Notes: generated from the sequence alone by a model not told the origin. DNA of 64,000 nucleotides from Datisca glomerata (GCA_003255025.1 QANY01003934.1:186001-250000); one strand, 5' to 3'. Shown: positions 1 through 11,600, numbered from the stretch's first letter. Made by a program: numbers and translations.

Positions 1-905
1 CATGAAAAACAAGTATTAAATATCATGGGTCATATCACATGTGTGGACATTAACATGCCAATCTTGTTGAGGTCGACATACATCTGATAATTTCTTGTCA
101 TTAATGCACCCAATGTCATTATCAGCTCATTAATAAAAATAATTGACCTAACCTTCCTTCTCTCTCTTAATACTTCTACTTCGGTGGTAGAATAATATCT
201 TAGAAACAAGTTAATCTTTTTTTAACTTTTTATGTGAAGATAAGATTATAGTCAATTCATTTATTTAAAAAAATTAGAGTCAATATTAAATCCTAGAGAA
301 CAAGTGAGATTGACGATAGATTATTGGGAGGCCTGGTTAGACTGTAGTTGTCTCTCTTAATCAGTGACGTATAGATCATTTTATAATAAAAATGTGTCTT
401 ATCTATCGAATCACCTGTGGTTTGATATCTAAAACTGACAAAGTTATATTGTGTCATTATCTTTAATCTATAACATATTAAGTGACATGAGTTGAGAATC
501 TTTTTTAGATATTTTTATCCAAGCTGCAATTAAATTATTCTCTTATTATCCTTTTTCATTTTGATATATGGCTACATCCAATTGGTTGAGTATACTAATC
601 ATCACATTTAATTAACCATTTTAGTTTACTTTAATTATCACTCTATCATGCAAGTTCATTCTTTTGAGTTGTTTAATTGTCTCTATCTTACACGTATAGT
701 TTGTTTAAGTGGTTTAAATGTTTGTTTGATCGGTCAAGATGTTTTATTGAGTTTTTTTTATTGGATACGACGAAATGTAATTCCTCAATTTTCATTATAT
801 TTTTGAACAAAAATATATTAACCATACGACATCGTGAAAAAACCCAACAGTCTTTTATTTTGAAAAATTGATCTCCCATTCAGATTATTCATTTAATGTA
901 TTTTT
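1..905. other. AT-rich sequence without a recognisable gene
   Basis: About 900 bases of AT-rich DNA. The overlapping open frames near 677-879 on both strands are low-complexity and have no protein character. I see no repeat, RNA gene or splice structure here. Confidence 0.6.
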
Positions 906-961
906 TATCAATACAAATTCAATGCATCAATTAAATAAAAAAGCAATCTATAAATGGACTG

Positions 962-1120
962 ATAAGCAAACCTGTGGACCCTCCAAGAAGTCCTGATTCT
1001 ACTCCCTTCTACAATGATGAGCCCACTTCTCCTTCGACAGCTGCCTCGGATCTCCGAAGCTTTTGGGTCCATCGTCGACTTAGAAGAGTTAAAAAAAACA
1101 TGACTAAATGTATGTGGTAG
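962..1120 (+). pseudogene. Short coding-like pocket, possible captured exon
   Basis: A GC-richer pocket (about 960-1090) inside AT-rich DNA. In the plus frame beginning at 962 it reads 52 codons without a stop, rich in Pro, Ser, Thr and Asp at first (for example PVDPPRSPDS) and then basic (RRLRRVKKN), ending at TAG 1118-1120. There is no convincing start codon, so it would be an exon fragment rather than a gene. I do not recognise the family. The open frame on the opposite strand (908-1237) overlaps it and has less protein-like composition. It could be a transposon-captured fragment or chance. Confidence 0.25.
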
Positions 1121-1644
1121 TGGTTTTGAGGTCAAATATATGCCAATTAAATAGGCATTTACGGTTTGGCAATTTAGATGTTTTTCGTCAATTTCATTAC
1201 TTAATTTTGAAAATATAGATAGGGTTTGAAGTTTCAACTTTGAAGGCCGATAAACAGGGAAAACTATGGTTTAGGCAATATGGTGTTTGTAATGAAGAGT
1301 ATGGGAGTGAAGGCAGTGATATTGATTAGCGAATTGGGGGAATGGCTAAGAAATCTAGCGAGGGATGAGCAGTATAAGCTTATGAAAAATAAGAAGTGAT
1401 GGTAGCTAGCTTTCATATATTGATAACGAGTCATGAATACAAATCAAACATTATAATCAGATAACTCCTAACTGTTATGACAACTATAAGCATAATGATT
1501 AATAAGATGACAATTATTTTAAAACTTATTTTAAGGAAAATGGAACAACAAATTTTACATTCATAATCTCTTTTTGTGTTCATAATGATTAAAACTCTAC
1601 AAATTACACATATTCACGTATTGATTGAAACTCTACAAATAGCG

Positions 1645-2450
1645 TGTATTATTTTTGGATCATTTTGTCGACTTCCTATTTTATAATTTCAAACTTACCC
1701 TTGATTCTATTAATAGTGCACAATTAATGATAATTTTCTTCATTTCTTATTTTTCAAAATAATATATATCTTCAGCAAATTTTTTATTTTTTATTTTTAG
1801 ACATAAAAATATATTAAATTATTTCATCGTTAGACATGAAAATATATTAAATCAATTAATCTTTAATATATAAAAAGTATGATGCAAAGGAGAATCATTT
1901 TTGTATCAATTTATCCAAACTTTATTTTATAATTTCAAAATTACCCTTGAGTCTATTAATGATGCATCATTAATGGTAATTTTTTTATTTTCTTAGTTCT
2001 CAAAACAATGAATCTTTTTATTTTTTATTTTTAGACATGAGAATATCTTAAGTTTTCGTCGTTAAGATATATGTTAGAAAAATTCAATCAATAATCAATC
2101 AATATTTAATATATTGATCTTTAATATATTAAAAGTGAGATGTCGAGGAGAATTATTTTTGGACTATTTTGTCTACTCCTTATTTTATAATTCTAAAATT
2201 ATCCTTGAGTCTATTAATGGTGCACCATCAATGGTAATTTTCTTCTTTTCTTATTTCTCAAAATAATATATCTCTTGAGCAAACCTTTTTTTTTAATTTT
2301 TAGGCATGAGAATATATTAAGTTATTTTATCGTTAAGATATATATTAGAAAAATTCAATCAATAATCAATTACAAAATAAAATATATTTTTAGTTCATTT
2401 ATCTTTAATCCTTAATGTATAGTATATTAAAAGTGGGGAGGAAATACATT
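1645..2450 (+). repeat. Three tandem copies of a ~250-300 bp module (Helitron-like 5' ends)
   Basis: The block starting near 'tttttggatcattttgtc' is repeated three times (starts about 1649, 1900 and 2152). Each copy holds 'cttattttataatttc', 'cccttgagtctattaatg', a T-rich tract, 'atgagaatat' and a closing 'ctttaatatattaaaag'. The TC-n-TATATTAAAAG signature is that of plant Helitron 5' termini. Serial 5' ends like this are known for non-autonomous Helitrons. Copies differ by scattered substitutions and small indels. Confidence 0.6.
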
Positions 2451-3225
2451 TTTAGACAATTTTGTAAACTTATTATTGATGCATTACCCAAAAATACTTT
2501 AAATTTACATGTGGCATTTATTAATTGATACTTTTAAAATTATAATAAATTGATTAAAGCACACATTAACTTTTTAGATTCATTAACCTATTTAATAAAT
2601 TTGAAGCAAGTAATTAATAGATAAATTTTAATTTATTTTAATTTGATAACTTTGAATCAATTATAGAAAATTATTTAAGAAGTTATAGAAAAAATTACAA
2701 CTTTTTACTAATTAATTTCAATTAGAGAAGAAATGAATTATCTTTATAAAATTTAAAATATAATTCAATTGTAACACACTTTTGTAAACTTTAGTTATGC
2801 TATATTTTATATGATAGTATTGTTAGCATGCTACATAATTATTATTACACAAATTATTTACAAGCAAAAAATTAAATTTACAATACAAAAGATCAAGTTT
2901 GAAATAAAACATAAAATGGATAACTTAATTCTAATAACTTCACTTCTTCTTTTAATTTTACAATACATCTCTACTATATATTCTTCATTCTTTTATCTGA
3001 AAACATGGGCGATATTCCATAACATGGTTGAATAACAATATATTAGTAAATAAAAATAATATGAATATGAAATCATCTTGATTTTATTCACATAAACTAA
3101 AAACAAATAGTATGACACTTAATATATTTTTTAATTCATATAAAATAACATTATAATAAATAATAATTATAATTAAAAATATAATAAATTCAATTACAAG
3201 TACAACACACGTGTATGTTGACTAG
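2409..3225 (+). mobile_element. Candidate non-autonomous Helitron
   Basis: The 5' end would be the TC at 2409 in 'tccttaatgtatagtatatt', followed by 'aaaagtgggg'. The 3' end would be CTAG at 3222-3225 followed by T at 3226, with a short palindrome (acacgtgt, 3206-3213) in a slightly longer imperfect stem just upstream, as Helitron 3' ends require. The interior is AT-rich and noncoding (no Rep/helicase); the 74-codon frame at 2811-3035 is low complexity. The ends are short, so a false match is possible. Confidence 0.4.
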
Positions 3226-3299
3226 TTCCTAATAGTTTCTCATTCTTTTGAAGGGTTTTTGGATAAATATATCTTTTCATTTTTCTTAAAAAAATTTAT

Positions 3300-5400
3300 A
3301 CTCATTTTTCAAAACAAATAATTTTATACCCACCAATTCCACATCACCACTTACAATCTCTTTCTTCCCTCATTATTATTTTTCTTTTCTCAATGCACAT
3401 GTCAAATCAATTTAATAATATATTTTTTTTCAACAAAACTTTTTCTTCTACTTGGAAGGTTCAAGTAGTTTTTTATGATTACTTGAACTCTTCAAGTAAT
3501 TATTTTTTTTGTCAGTCAACACTCATACACCAGGTGACTACTTGAAGGGTTTAATTTAATAATATTTTATTATTCTTTTTCTTCTTTATTTTTCGACGAA
3601 GCTTTTCTTCTAATTGAAGGGTTCAAGTAGTTTTTTATGACTACTTGAACCCTTCATGTAATTATTTTTTTATCAGTCAACATTCATACACCAGTTGACT
3701 ATTTGAAGTGTTCGAAGTAGTTGTTTACGACTACTTGAATGGTCAAGTAGTTTTTTTTTGTCAGTCAATTATACATACACTAGGTGGCTACTTGAAGGGT
3801 TCAATTTATAAAATTTTATTGTTATTCTTCTTCTTTATTTTTCAACAAATTTTTTCTTTTACTTGAAACATTCAAATAATTTTTTTTATCAGTCAATACT
3901 CTTACACCAGGTAACTACTTGAAGGATTCAAGTAGTTATTTATGACTATTTGAACCTTTCAACTAATTATTTATGACTATTTGAATGGTTCAAATAGCTT
4001 TTTATGACTATTTAAATCTTTCAAGTACTCAACATTCTTTTTCTATTATTTTTAAATATAAAATAGACTTAGATAGTCATAAAATATTACTTGAACTCTT
4101 AGAGTTCAAACTGAATTTTCATTGGATTTGCGTCGTAGTTCCCAATAGGAGAGCTCGGGGATGAACATTTGTCGTATGGTTTTCTGAAGTGTTGTGGGTG
4201 GTTTGTAGTTGCATCTTTCATTTGGTGTGAGGTCAGTGAGGAGTATTCGTGGTTTTCGTGGAGTAGTCTAGACTTTTGTTCGATAGGTGGTTTGAGGTGC
4301 GACGCGAGTTTTTCTTGGGGGATATTACCGACCCCTTCTGTTTCTCTAAAGTAGAGAGCCCTAAGCTGAGATGGGCTTGTTGATTCCAACACGAGATGCT
4401 GGAATTAAGAAGCAGTGATTTTCTTAGTTCAGTTTGAATTTTTCTTAGGTTGTAATGGAAACTGGTGATCCTAAATGAAACTAAGATTTCATATATCAAA
4501 TTATAGCCAAAAACACAAATTTGAAAAGTCCAAATTTAGGGATCTACTCAGAATTGTATATTCTTCATAATTCTGGATTTATTTCCTTTTTAGATATAAT
4601 TTAATATCTATCTCATTTGGAAGTAAATTAGATTACATATAAATAAAAATTACTGTCTAATTTCAGCATTACTCCTAATTTAGGATATAAAGTCAGCACT
4701 TGCTACGTGAACAATCATTGGCTCCACGTAGATAGACTTAGAGAAGTTCAATCACGCCTGTTTAAATCTTTTAAGTACTCAACGTTCTTTTTTTCTTATT
4801 TATTTAGATACAAAAAAGACTCACGTAGTCATAAAAAGTTACTTGAACATTTCAAATAGTCAAAAATAATTACTAGAACCTTTCAAGTAGTCACCTGGTG
4901 TATGAGTGTTGAGTGATAAAAAAAATAATTACTTGAAAGGTTCAAGTAGTTATAAAAAATTACTTGAACCCTTCAAATAAAAAAATAAGAAAAATAAAAA
5001 TATTATTAAATTAAACTTTTCAAGTAGTTACCTGATGTATGAGTAATTGACTGAAAAAAAATAATTACTTGAAGGGTTCAAGTAGTCATAAACAACTACT
5101 TGAATACTTCAAGTAGTCATGTGTTGTATGAGTGTTGACTGATAAAAAATAATAATTACTTAAAGGGTTTAACTAGTCATAAAAATTACTTGAACCCTTC
5201 AAGTATAAGAAAAAATTTCATTGAAAAATAAAGAAGAATGATAATAATAAAATATTATTAAATTGATTTAATATGTGTATTGAGAAAAAAATGATGAGGA
5301 AAAAGAAAGATTATAAGTAGTGATGTAAAGTTGATGGGGTAAGAGTATAAAATTATTTATTTAAATAAGTTGAAAAAAAATATTAATCTAAATAACTATT
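3300..5400. mobile_element. Foldback element with ~0.7 kb inverted arms
   Basis: The left arm (about 3300-4095) and right arm (about 4760-5400) are inverted copies. For example 'actcatacaccaggtgact' near 3520 pairs with 'agtcacctggtgtatgagt' near 4887, and the outer 'ataattttatacccac' pairs with 'ggggtaagagtataaaatt'. Inside the arms a short palindromic subunit (acttgaa-n-ttcaagtag) recurs many times. The centre holds a 660 bp GC-richer segment. A segment of about 85 bp at 4011-4095 is also present as a direct copy at 4761-4853, flanking the central insert. Exact termini and target duplication were not resolved. Long TIRs around captured DNA suggest a MULE-type or foldback transposon. Confidence 0.75.
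4099..4392 (-). CDS. 97-codon open frame inside the foldback element, possible captured gene fragment
   Basis: The only non-AT-rich stretch of the foldback element. It reads minus strand from ATG at 4392 to a stop at 4099. Composition is protein-like (Ser, Pro, His, Lys and Glu mixed), with no transposase motif, no signal peptide and no membrane segment. A pyrimidine-rich stretch ending in CAG lies just upstream on the minus strand, so the frame could begin at a splice acceptor. I do not recognise a family. By analogy with Pack-MULEs it may be host exon sequence carried between inverted arms; that is inference from position and base composition only. A second overlapping frame (4233-4499) is less convincing. 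Confidence 0.35.
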   Translation of the reverse strand: MLESTSPSQLRALYFRETEGVGNIPQEKLASHLKPPIEQKSRLLHENHEYSSLTSHQMKDATTNHPQHFRKPYDKCSSPSSPIGNYDANPMKIQFEL

Positions 5401-5429
5401 TTTTTGAACTATAACGTATTTTTACAAAA

Positions 5430-7240
5430 ATAATTATAATAATAATAAAGGATATGTGAGTGGTCCCTTATCTTCAATAATTCACTTTCATGGAAAATGG
5501 GTGAGACTTTTCCTTAGTTCCAAACAATGGAAAGATTTGGTAAAACTGGATTTCAGGTCCCCACCTGGGTTATGGTTAATCGGGTCCCACAAATTGATAG
5601 ATTCAGGCTTTTAATCTACGGCTGTGATGAGATTAGAGCATTGAAAGCCCCAAGATCCACTATTTTTGTTTACAAGGGAAATGAGGAAAGCATTTGACCC
5701 GAATTCTCCCTTCATGTTTGGGGAAAATATTAGGGTACTCATGCAGTACCACAGCTTTTATACTCCATCAAGCAATCAAATGACAAATGTCAATAAGAGC
5801 CGACATCACTTGGCCTCATTTAACGCCGTTTGTGTTTTTTTGTTTGAAACTATTTAATGCCGTTTGTTAATCTGCCTTCTCTGTTTTATTCCAGCCATAA
5901 TGTGCAATTCTATTATGTTCCGGCCGAAACAAACAAGATATTTTGATTTGGAGATGGGAACAGAATAGAAATGGAGAGAAAATTTCATCAGAAGATTCAC
6001 TTGATTTCAGTTGAAAGAGAACATTCTAACCACGTTATATTCATTTTGCCAGAGGCAAAATGACAAATGGGCCGAAAGAGCCCATGATGATAAAACTTTA
6101 AAAGTCAAGGAAAATGATAAGTTTAAGTCACTTTCATAATAACAAGTTAAGATTCAGTCTAAAAAATTGGTAATAGTTAAATAACTATTTTTATTTAGTT
6201 TTTAAATTTAAAATATTTATGATTTGTCTAAACTATGATAACCAATATGTTTTATCAGATTTATTTTTTTATTAAAATTAAATACGGTAACTATTTTAAT
6301 CATCCCATGATTTTATGAATGATTACAATAATTTTTATTAGTTTTAATTTAAATGTTTGTTTAGTTAATTATATGGTAAATTCAAATTCAGCGTTCTCAT
6401 TTTGTCTTCATATATTTTCATTTTTTACATCTTTATGTTTTTATCACTCCGCTTTTTTTAATAATATTATGCTTCTCAATAACTCGTTATGTTAGTAAAT
6501 GTAAAAATGTTACAATATATGTTAATCAGTATGTGAAATTAACACATATTAGTTTAAATGTTAATTCCTTTTAAAATTATGAAAATGTTAATACATGAAA
6601 ACCGGAAATATTAATACCGTATTTATGATAGTTTTTCTTTATTGACAATAAATTGTTATAATCGTGTAAACATATTGTTATCCTAATATTAACATGTTAA
6701 TAACTTGTTCAAAAGAAATTTAATATATCATCACATAAAAGTTGACAACGCTAATCACGAATATTAATACCTTATTAAATGATAATTTTTTTTTTGTTAA
6801 TTTTATATTACAATTGGGTTCATATATTACATCTGGATGTTAATGAATTCTCCGTTGCTTCACTAGGTTCTAAAATTAAGGGGACATGTTCAATGAAATA
6901 GCAGTTTAATATATCGTAGCCATGTAAAATCAATGGTTTGAAAATAGTCTATCGTGGGTATATAAAATTAATAGTTTGAAAATAATTATAATTAAACTTA
7001 AAAAATTACTTAAAAATCACTAAAACGTGGGTTTTATAACCGCTTTTATTTTAATAAAAATAAAATACAATTAGATAATGGATAAGATAAAGACATTTTA
7101 GACAAATTAAAAATCTTCAAATCACCCCATTATAAAAACGACTATATATATGCACTCTTCTATTTTTTACGCCATTTATTAACTTACAACTATAAAAATA
7201 GACCATTTGTTAGGATTTCTGAAAAGTAAAAGCAAGATAA
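5430..7240. other. Intergenic: moderately GC-rich part, then AT-rich part
   Basis: 5430-6110 is less AT-rich than its surroundings and single-copy in this window, without a convincing frame (the 63-codon frame at 5666-5857 has no recognisable features). 6110-7240 is very AT-rich with scattered short direct repeats. No gene or RNA seen. Confidence 0.5.
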
Positions 7241-7242
7241 AA

Positions 7243-7553
7243 TGATGAATTTTATACACATCTAGCAATTATTTAAAAAATTAATATAAAATTAGATAAC
7301 TAATTTCATAATCATAAAAAATAGCCAAACTAATTGACCCTGAATTTTTTACACATCTAGCAACTATTTAAAAACTTAATACAAAATTAGATAACTAATT
7401 TCATAATCATAAAAAATAGTCGAACTAATAGACCCCACTAACTAAAATTACTTATCTTCCTATTATACCCATTTATTATATTTAACAAATCTAAAAAAAA
7501 ATTGGAAACACCCATGAGTCATAAAAGCTATAATTTTTTGAAATTTCATAAAA
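7243..7553 (+). repeat. Left end of a dispersed repeat family (copy A) with a 90 bp tandem duplication
   Basis: Two tandem copies (about 7243-7330 and 7331-7430) of a unit around 'cacatctagcaactattt' and 'agataactaatttcataat'. The same sequence opens copy B at about 23738. Homology with copy B continues through the 'gagtcataaaagct' tract to about 7553, where viral sequence begins abruptly. Confidence 0.65.
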
Positions 7554-7565
7554 GCTCTGATACCA
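7554..7565 (-). promoter_or_regulatory. Primer-binding site, distal copy, at the virus-host junction
   Basis: The minus strand reads TGGTATCAGAGC, a perfect match to the complement of the initiator tRNA-Met 3' end. Viral homology stops right after these 12 nt. The proximal copy (15334-15345) continues with CCATGAAT, while here host-family sequence follows. The junction therefore falls within the primer site, where reverse-transcribed caulimovirid DNA has a strand discontinuity. Confidence 0.7.
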
Positions 7566-8039
7566 ACTTTCGGCTAACCAACACGCATCTCTTAAGTGAG
7601 GGGGCTAACCACTGTAATTACAGTTAATTCAAAGAATAAAATAACTCATAATTAGCACGTCTCTTAACGTTTTACTTGGATCAATAGTCCTAACGCAATC
7701 CCTGCTCAACGGACCTTACCAATACGCGACTTGGGTGATGTCCCACTAATTATTCATTGATTATTTTCTGAATTTACTATAGTTTACAGTGATTGCTTCC
7801 TCAACCTTAATAGTTACATATTGAATGCCTTAAAGTTAGCATGGATAATGAATATTAGAGATCGTAGTAAATATTATATTAGGTTTAAATTATTACATAC
7901 ATGGTCTCGTACATAACTACTGTTTAACGTAAAGGGAGAAACTTACGGTTGAGAGGAGCGATGTAGAGCTCCCGAGAGATGCAACTTTATAATACTTCAA
8001 GACTTGTATATGCAATAATAAGATAGAGTGTAGAGAGAA

Positions 8040-8090
8040 AGGGAGAGAGCTTAGAGAGAGAGAGAGAGAGAGAGAGTATAGTGAAAGGAG
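8040..8090. repeat. (AG)n microsatellite in the viral leader region
   Basis: A run of alternating AG units centred on 8056-8086, between the putative viral promoter and the primer site. It probably expanded after integration. Confidence 0.8.
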
Positions 8091-8093
8091 AGC

Positions 8094-8184
8094 ATTTTAT
8101 TTTCTCAACTCATGAGATCCTAAACAAACTAAAGGCTTAAACTTCTGATGCCTCCTCAACAAAGGGTGAGGTTCCTTTTATATA
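8094..8184 (-). promoter_or_regulatory. Putative pararetrovirus promoter and poly(A) signal
   Basis: On the minus strand TATATAAAAG (8184-8175) sits downstream of the RT/RNase H and 3' regions and upstream of the primer site, the place of the caulimovirid pregenomic promoter. AATAAA lies about 80 nt further on (near 8099), the spacing expected for a poly(A) signal inside the terminally redundant region. A 17 bp inverted repeat (agacaatg-t-cattgtct, about 8322-8338) lies about 140 bp upstream. Activity is not implied. Confidence 0.45.
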
Positions 8185-8678
8185 TTACAAAAAGTAAATA
8201 TGTTATAGGAAAAATAATGATGAGGTGGTGCGCCCTGGATGAGCTGGAAGCATTCAATCCTTATCTTCTTTTGAGTGGGAATCTACTATAAGAAAAGTAG
8301 ATTTTCCATTTCTGTAAGTGGGAGACAATGTCATTGTCTGCTTTTGTTTCTGTTGATGATAATGGCTACTTTATTAAAGTAGTTTTGGCTGCCTCTGTTA
8401 GTAGCGTTTCTGTTCTTGGATACTACTGAAATGGCGAACCAGATTAGACCTTTGCTTTACATTTTTTATCTTTTTCAATCTCATTAGATGATTGTGGTAA
8501 GAGAGTCCCAAAAGTCAATAATAGTAGGTTCTGATAGTTTTGGATCATCTTCGGGGTCTTGGCTTTCACTAGTCAAGATGCTGAAAGTATTTTCAGTTAG
8601 GTCAACATCAATCTGTTGACTACTTTGGGGACTGTAAGTGCCCATGGAGGTATCGTCGGGAACAAATAGATGGAGAAA

Positions 8679-9755
8679 TTAATCTTTCACGAAATCCATG
8701 GTTTTGATCAATAATTCTTTTTCATTAAGATTATGAAATTTCTGTTTAATAATGTTTTGAGCATTAAAAAATGGATTTCCTGTTGGTGCTGGAAGGGCCT
8801 TAGGGATGGCTTCAAAGCGGGCTTGGGAATGTGTTTTGATTATTTTAACGAGTTCTGTTAGGTGGGGATTCATCCTTTTATCCCACCATTTGGTAAACAA
8901 GATGCATTTTAGTAGTAAGATGTCATTCTGATATTCGCATTTTAGATCCCATTTTCAGATCCAAGTGATATTAAATCGGATAATAAAATGATACAGGGAT
9001 TTAGATACTGTAATATTTTTGTTGCCTGTTAGAAGGGAATAAGTAGCATGTCATTCCTTAAATTATGTTTGAATTTGTTCTGGGAGAGTTTCAAAGGTGC
9101 TTCCAAATTTATCCCACCAAAGTAAAAACTAATTTGGAAGACCAGTGGTAAGAACTTTTGAAAAAATATGGATAAATCATGTATGGTTATGGACAAGGTT
9201 CTGGTAATAGAATGTGTAGGTGAATGATTCAATATAATCCCAATAACTGTATTTGGCCTCTTTTTGGTTGATATCCAGTGTCATGGTTGTATGAGGATGA
9301 AGACCCTATTGGTTAATGGAAATGAGATTACAGATAACAGCCTTGCTAAAGGTGATTGGGCTGGTATTTTTGTTAGCATCATAGAGGGTATGTCGAATCT
9401 CCATGGCATCAGATTGGACTATGGCGGCCTCATAGATGTATCTGTAGTGTTCAAATTTGGTTGGATACTGTTGAGTGAAGAGATATCTACACTTAATTTC
9501 CCATGGATCAGACATTCATTTTTCATCTTCTGTTTCAAAAGCGAGAATAATCTCCTCAGAAATGTTGTTAGGGATATACTTTTCAGGTGTTAAGAGGACA
9601 TCTTTTATACTCTTGCGAGTATTAGCTTCTTGAACACTGGGGAATTCAGTTGGTCAGAAAATACCATCTTCCTATTGTGGCAGATTGGGTCTGCCTCTTC
9701 CTCGACCACGTGGACCTCGGCCACGTCTTTGGTTACTCATTCGGTTATCCCTGTA
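8679..9755 (-). pseudogene. Pararetrovirus 3' region: Arg-Gly-rich leader and unidentified domain
   Basis: Just after the RNase H stop, a new minus-strand frame begins with a short Arg/Gly-rich stretch (QRRGRGPRGRGRGRP, about 9740-9690). It continues as broken frames at 9306-9515 and 8679-8900, the latter with a Trp-rich KWWDKR motif. I associate this arrangement loosely with other plant endogenous caulimovirids, but I cannot name a function. At least three stops or frame changes interrupt it. An overlapping plus-strand frame (9264-9593) is a shadow. Confidence 0.45.
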
Positions 9756-9769
9756 AATATTCACGAGTT

Positions 9770-10390
9770 AAGAAATCAGGGAGAGAATTCTGTTCACCTT
9801 TTATATATTCAATATCAAAGTCAAATACGGATAAAATACTCTGCCAAGAGGTAAATATTTGTTTAGATGCAAGATTTTGCATGTCTTTTTTAACCATCTA
9901 TTTAGTAGCAGAGCAATCAACTCAAATTAGAAAATGTTGAGTAAGTAAATCATCCTAGAATTCAAGAACACATTTAATTATAGCTAGGCATTCTTTTTTA
10001 ATAGTAGGATAATGTTTTGCGGGTCCTTTCCAAGTGCCAGATATGAATCTTAAAAGTCATTCTTTCTGTTTATGGGGGTTGAGTTGTTTTCGAATACCAC
10101 CATAGCCTAGATTGGAAGCATCAATTTTTACAATTTTGTGGCAATTAGGTTAGTCAAGAGTATGTTCTGGAGTCCAAGGAGCAGGATTTTTCTGAAGTCT
10201 CTTATTATGAATCGAAATATCATGTGCTAACTATGAATAAAAATCACGAATATAATTAAGACTCCCTAGAAATCTTTGTAGTTGGGTCTTATCTTTGATT
10301 TCATCTGAAAATTTAAAAGTGAAGTCAATACTACGGTTAATGAGGATAATAGTTCCATTAGAAATATTATGACTTAAAAATCTTACTGTA
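9770..10390 (-). pseudogene. Pararetrovirus RNase H domain, degenerate
   Basis: Minus-strand reading gives the RT connection (RFLGSLNYI near 10270), then the RNase H catalytic words DASNLGYGG (about 10120) and KKECLAI (about 9985), and the C-terminal FDFDIEYIKGEQNS (about 9800) with a stop soon after. RNase H would degrade the RNA strand of the RT hybrid. Several in-frame stops and a frameshift between these blocks show it is dead. Order and wording fit Caulimoviridae and also Ty3/gypsy, which share this domain; the absence of an integrase downstream favours the virus. Confidence 0.75.
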
Positions 10391-10399
10391 GCTTAAAAT

Positions 10400-10990
10400 A
10401 TTTTTATTTTATTGGCAAACAAAACTACACCATTTTTGTTAATAACATGCTTGAAAATATTCAAATGTTTAATATGTTGATCTATAGAAGATGATAAAAT
10501 TAAGACATCATCTATATAACAAATAATAAATACAGTATAAGAATTAAATATATCATTCATGATATGCTGAAATTCAAAAGAACCATTTTTAACTCCAATT
10601 TTTAAAATGTTCCATTATAATAGCCAAAAGGTACTGTAAAAGCAGTTTTGTACCTATCCTAGTAAGCTATCCTGTATTTGTTCAAATCTTGATTTTAAAT
10701 CAAATTTGGAAAAAAATACGAAATCATGCAGTCTGTCAAGTATATCTTTTTTATTAGGTATAGGATACCGTATCCACTGTGAAGCATCATTAAGTGGATT
10801 ATAATTGATCACTATCTAGGTGGTCCTCTTTCAATCTCAGCATTTTTATTAACATACAGTACAACTCCAAGGAGATTTACTGGGACGAATTAATTTTTTC
10901 TGTAGAAGGGATTCTATTTATGTTTTGCATATTTTTAAATATTCATTTTTCATCTGGCTAGGTCTAGATTTAGTAGGAATATTTTTCTCA
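10400..10990 (-). pseudogene. Pararetrovirus reverse transcriptase, degenerate
   Basis: Read on the minus strand, the palm blocks appear in order: VINYNPLND, WIRYPIPNKK, FSKFDLKS, RYKTAFTVPFG and the catalytic YIDDVLILSS (YIDD codons at 10507-10518). Both catalytic aspartates of YIDD are kept. Stops and single-base shifts occur between the blocks (around 10615-10680 and 10820-10850), so no continuous polymerase is encoded. The wording is that of caulimovirid RTs. The domain follows the protease and precedes RNase H without a gap, consistent with one ancestral polyprotein. Confidence 0.8.
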
Positions 10991-11479
10991 TTAAAATTCT
11001 GATTATACGGTAGAGATATAATATTTTTCTTTCTATCCTAAAAAGTATTAGGGATATCAGTACAGATTTTTATTTTAAATTCATGCAAAATTATTTTTTT
11101 TATTCTATATTGTAGGTTGTTGTATACGTTGATCAACAGCAAGAAAGTGAATTTCTTTATGTATCAAATTTTACTAATTAGTATTATTCTCAATAAGATG
11201 TTTTAAGATATCAACTTCCTTTGTATACGGTTTTGTAATGAATTCAAAGGTAATACTATTGTTAATCATAGTTTATATACCTGAGGTATCAATTCTGATA
11301 ATAAGCATAATGGAATTTAAGATAAGATTGCCTAGAATGATAATTTGTGTCATGTTTTTTATTAAAACAAATGATGCAGATATGCAAACACTATGTTTGC
11401 ATATAAGTGATTCATGTATTTTATACTAGATACGCATAGAATTACAACTAGGACTTGTAAGAGATTGAGTGGTTTTCTG

Positions 11480-11600
11480 AAAGTATTTGATAGGGATTAA
11501 CCCTTCATGAATACAGTTCATATCAGCACCACTATCGTGTAAGACAATGACATCTGTAATGATGAAATTCGATTTGATTACTAAGGTAATCTTAGTCTAC
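11480..11600 (-). pseudogene. Pararetrovirus aspartic protease motif
   Basis: The minus strand reads a hydrophobic run followed by HDSGAD (codons for DSGAD at 11522-11536), the retropepsin-type active-site triplet DSG with its usual surroundings. It sits between the coat zinc knuckle and the RT, the standard caulimovirid position, and would have processed the polyprotein. Sequence on both sides is interrupted by stops. Confidence 0.6.

Noticed and set aside
677..879. Overlapping ~64-codon frames on both strands
   Set aside because: AT-rich low-complexity translations that mirror each other; no motif or codon bias.
9264..9593. 109-codon plus-strand frame
   Set aside because: Antisense shadow of the pararetrovirus 3' region, which has recognisable domains on the minus strand.
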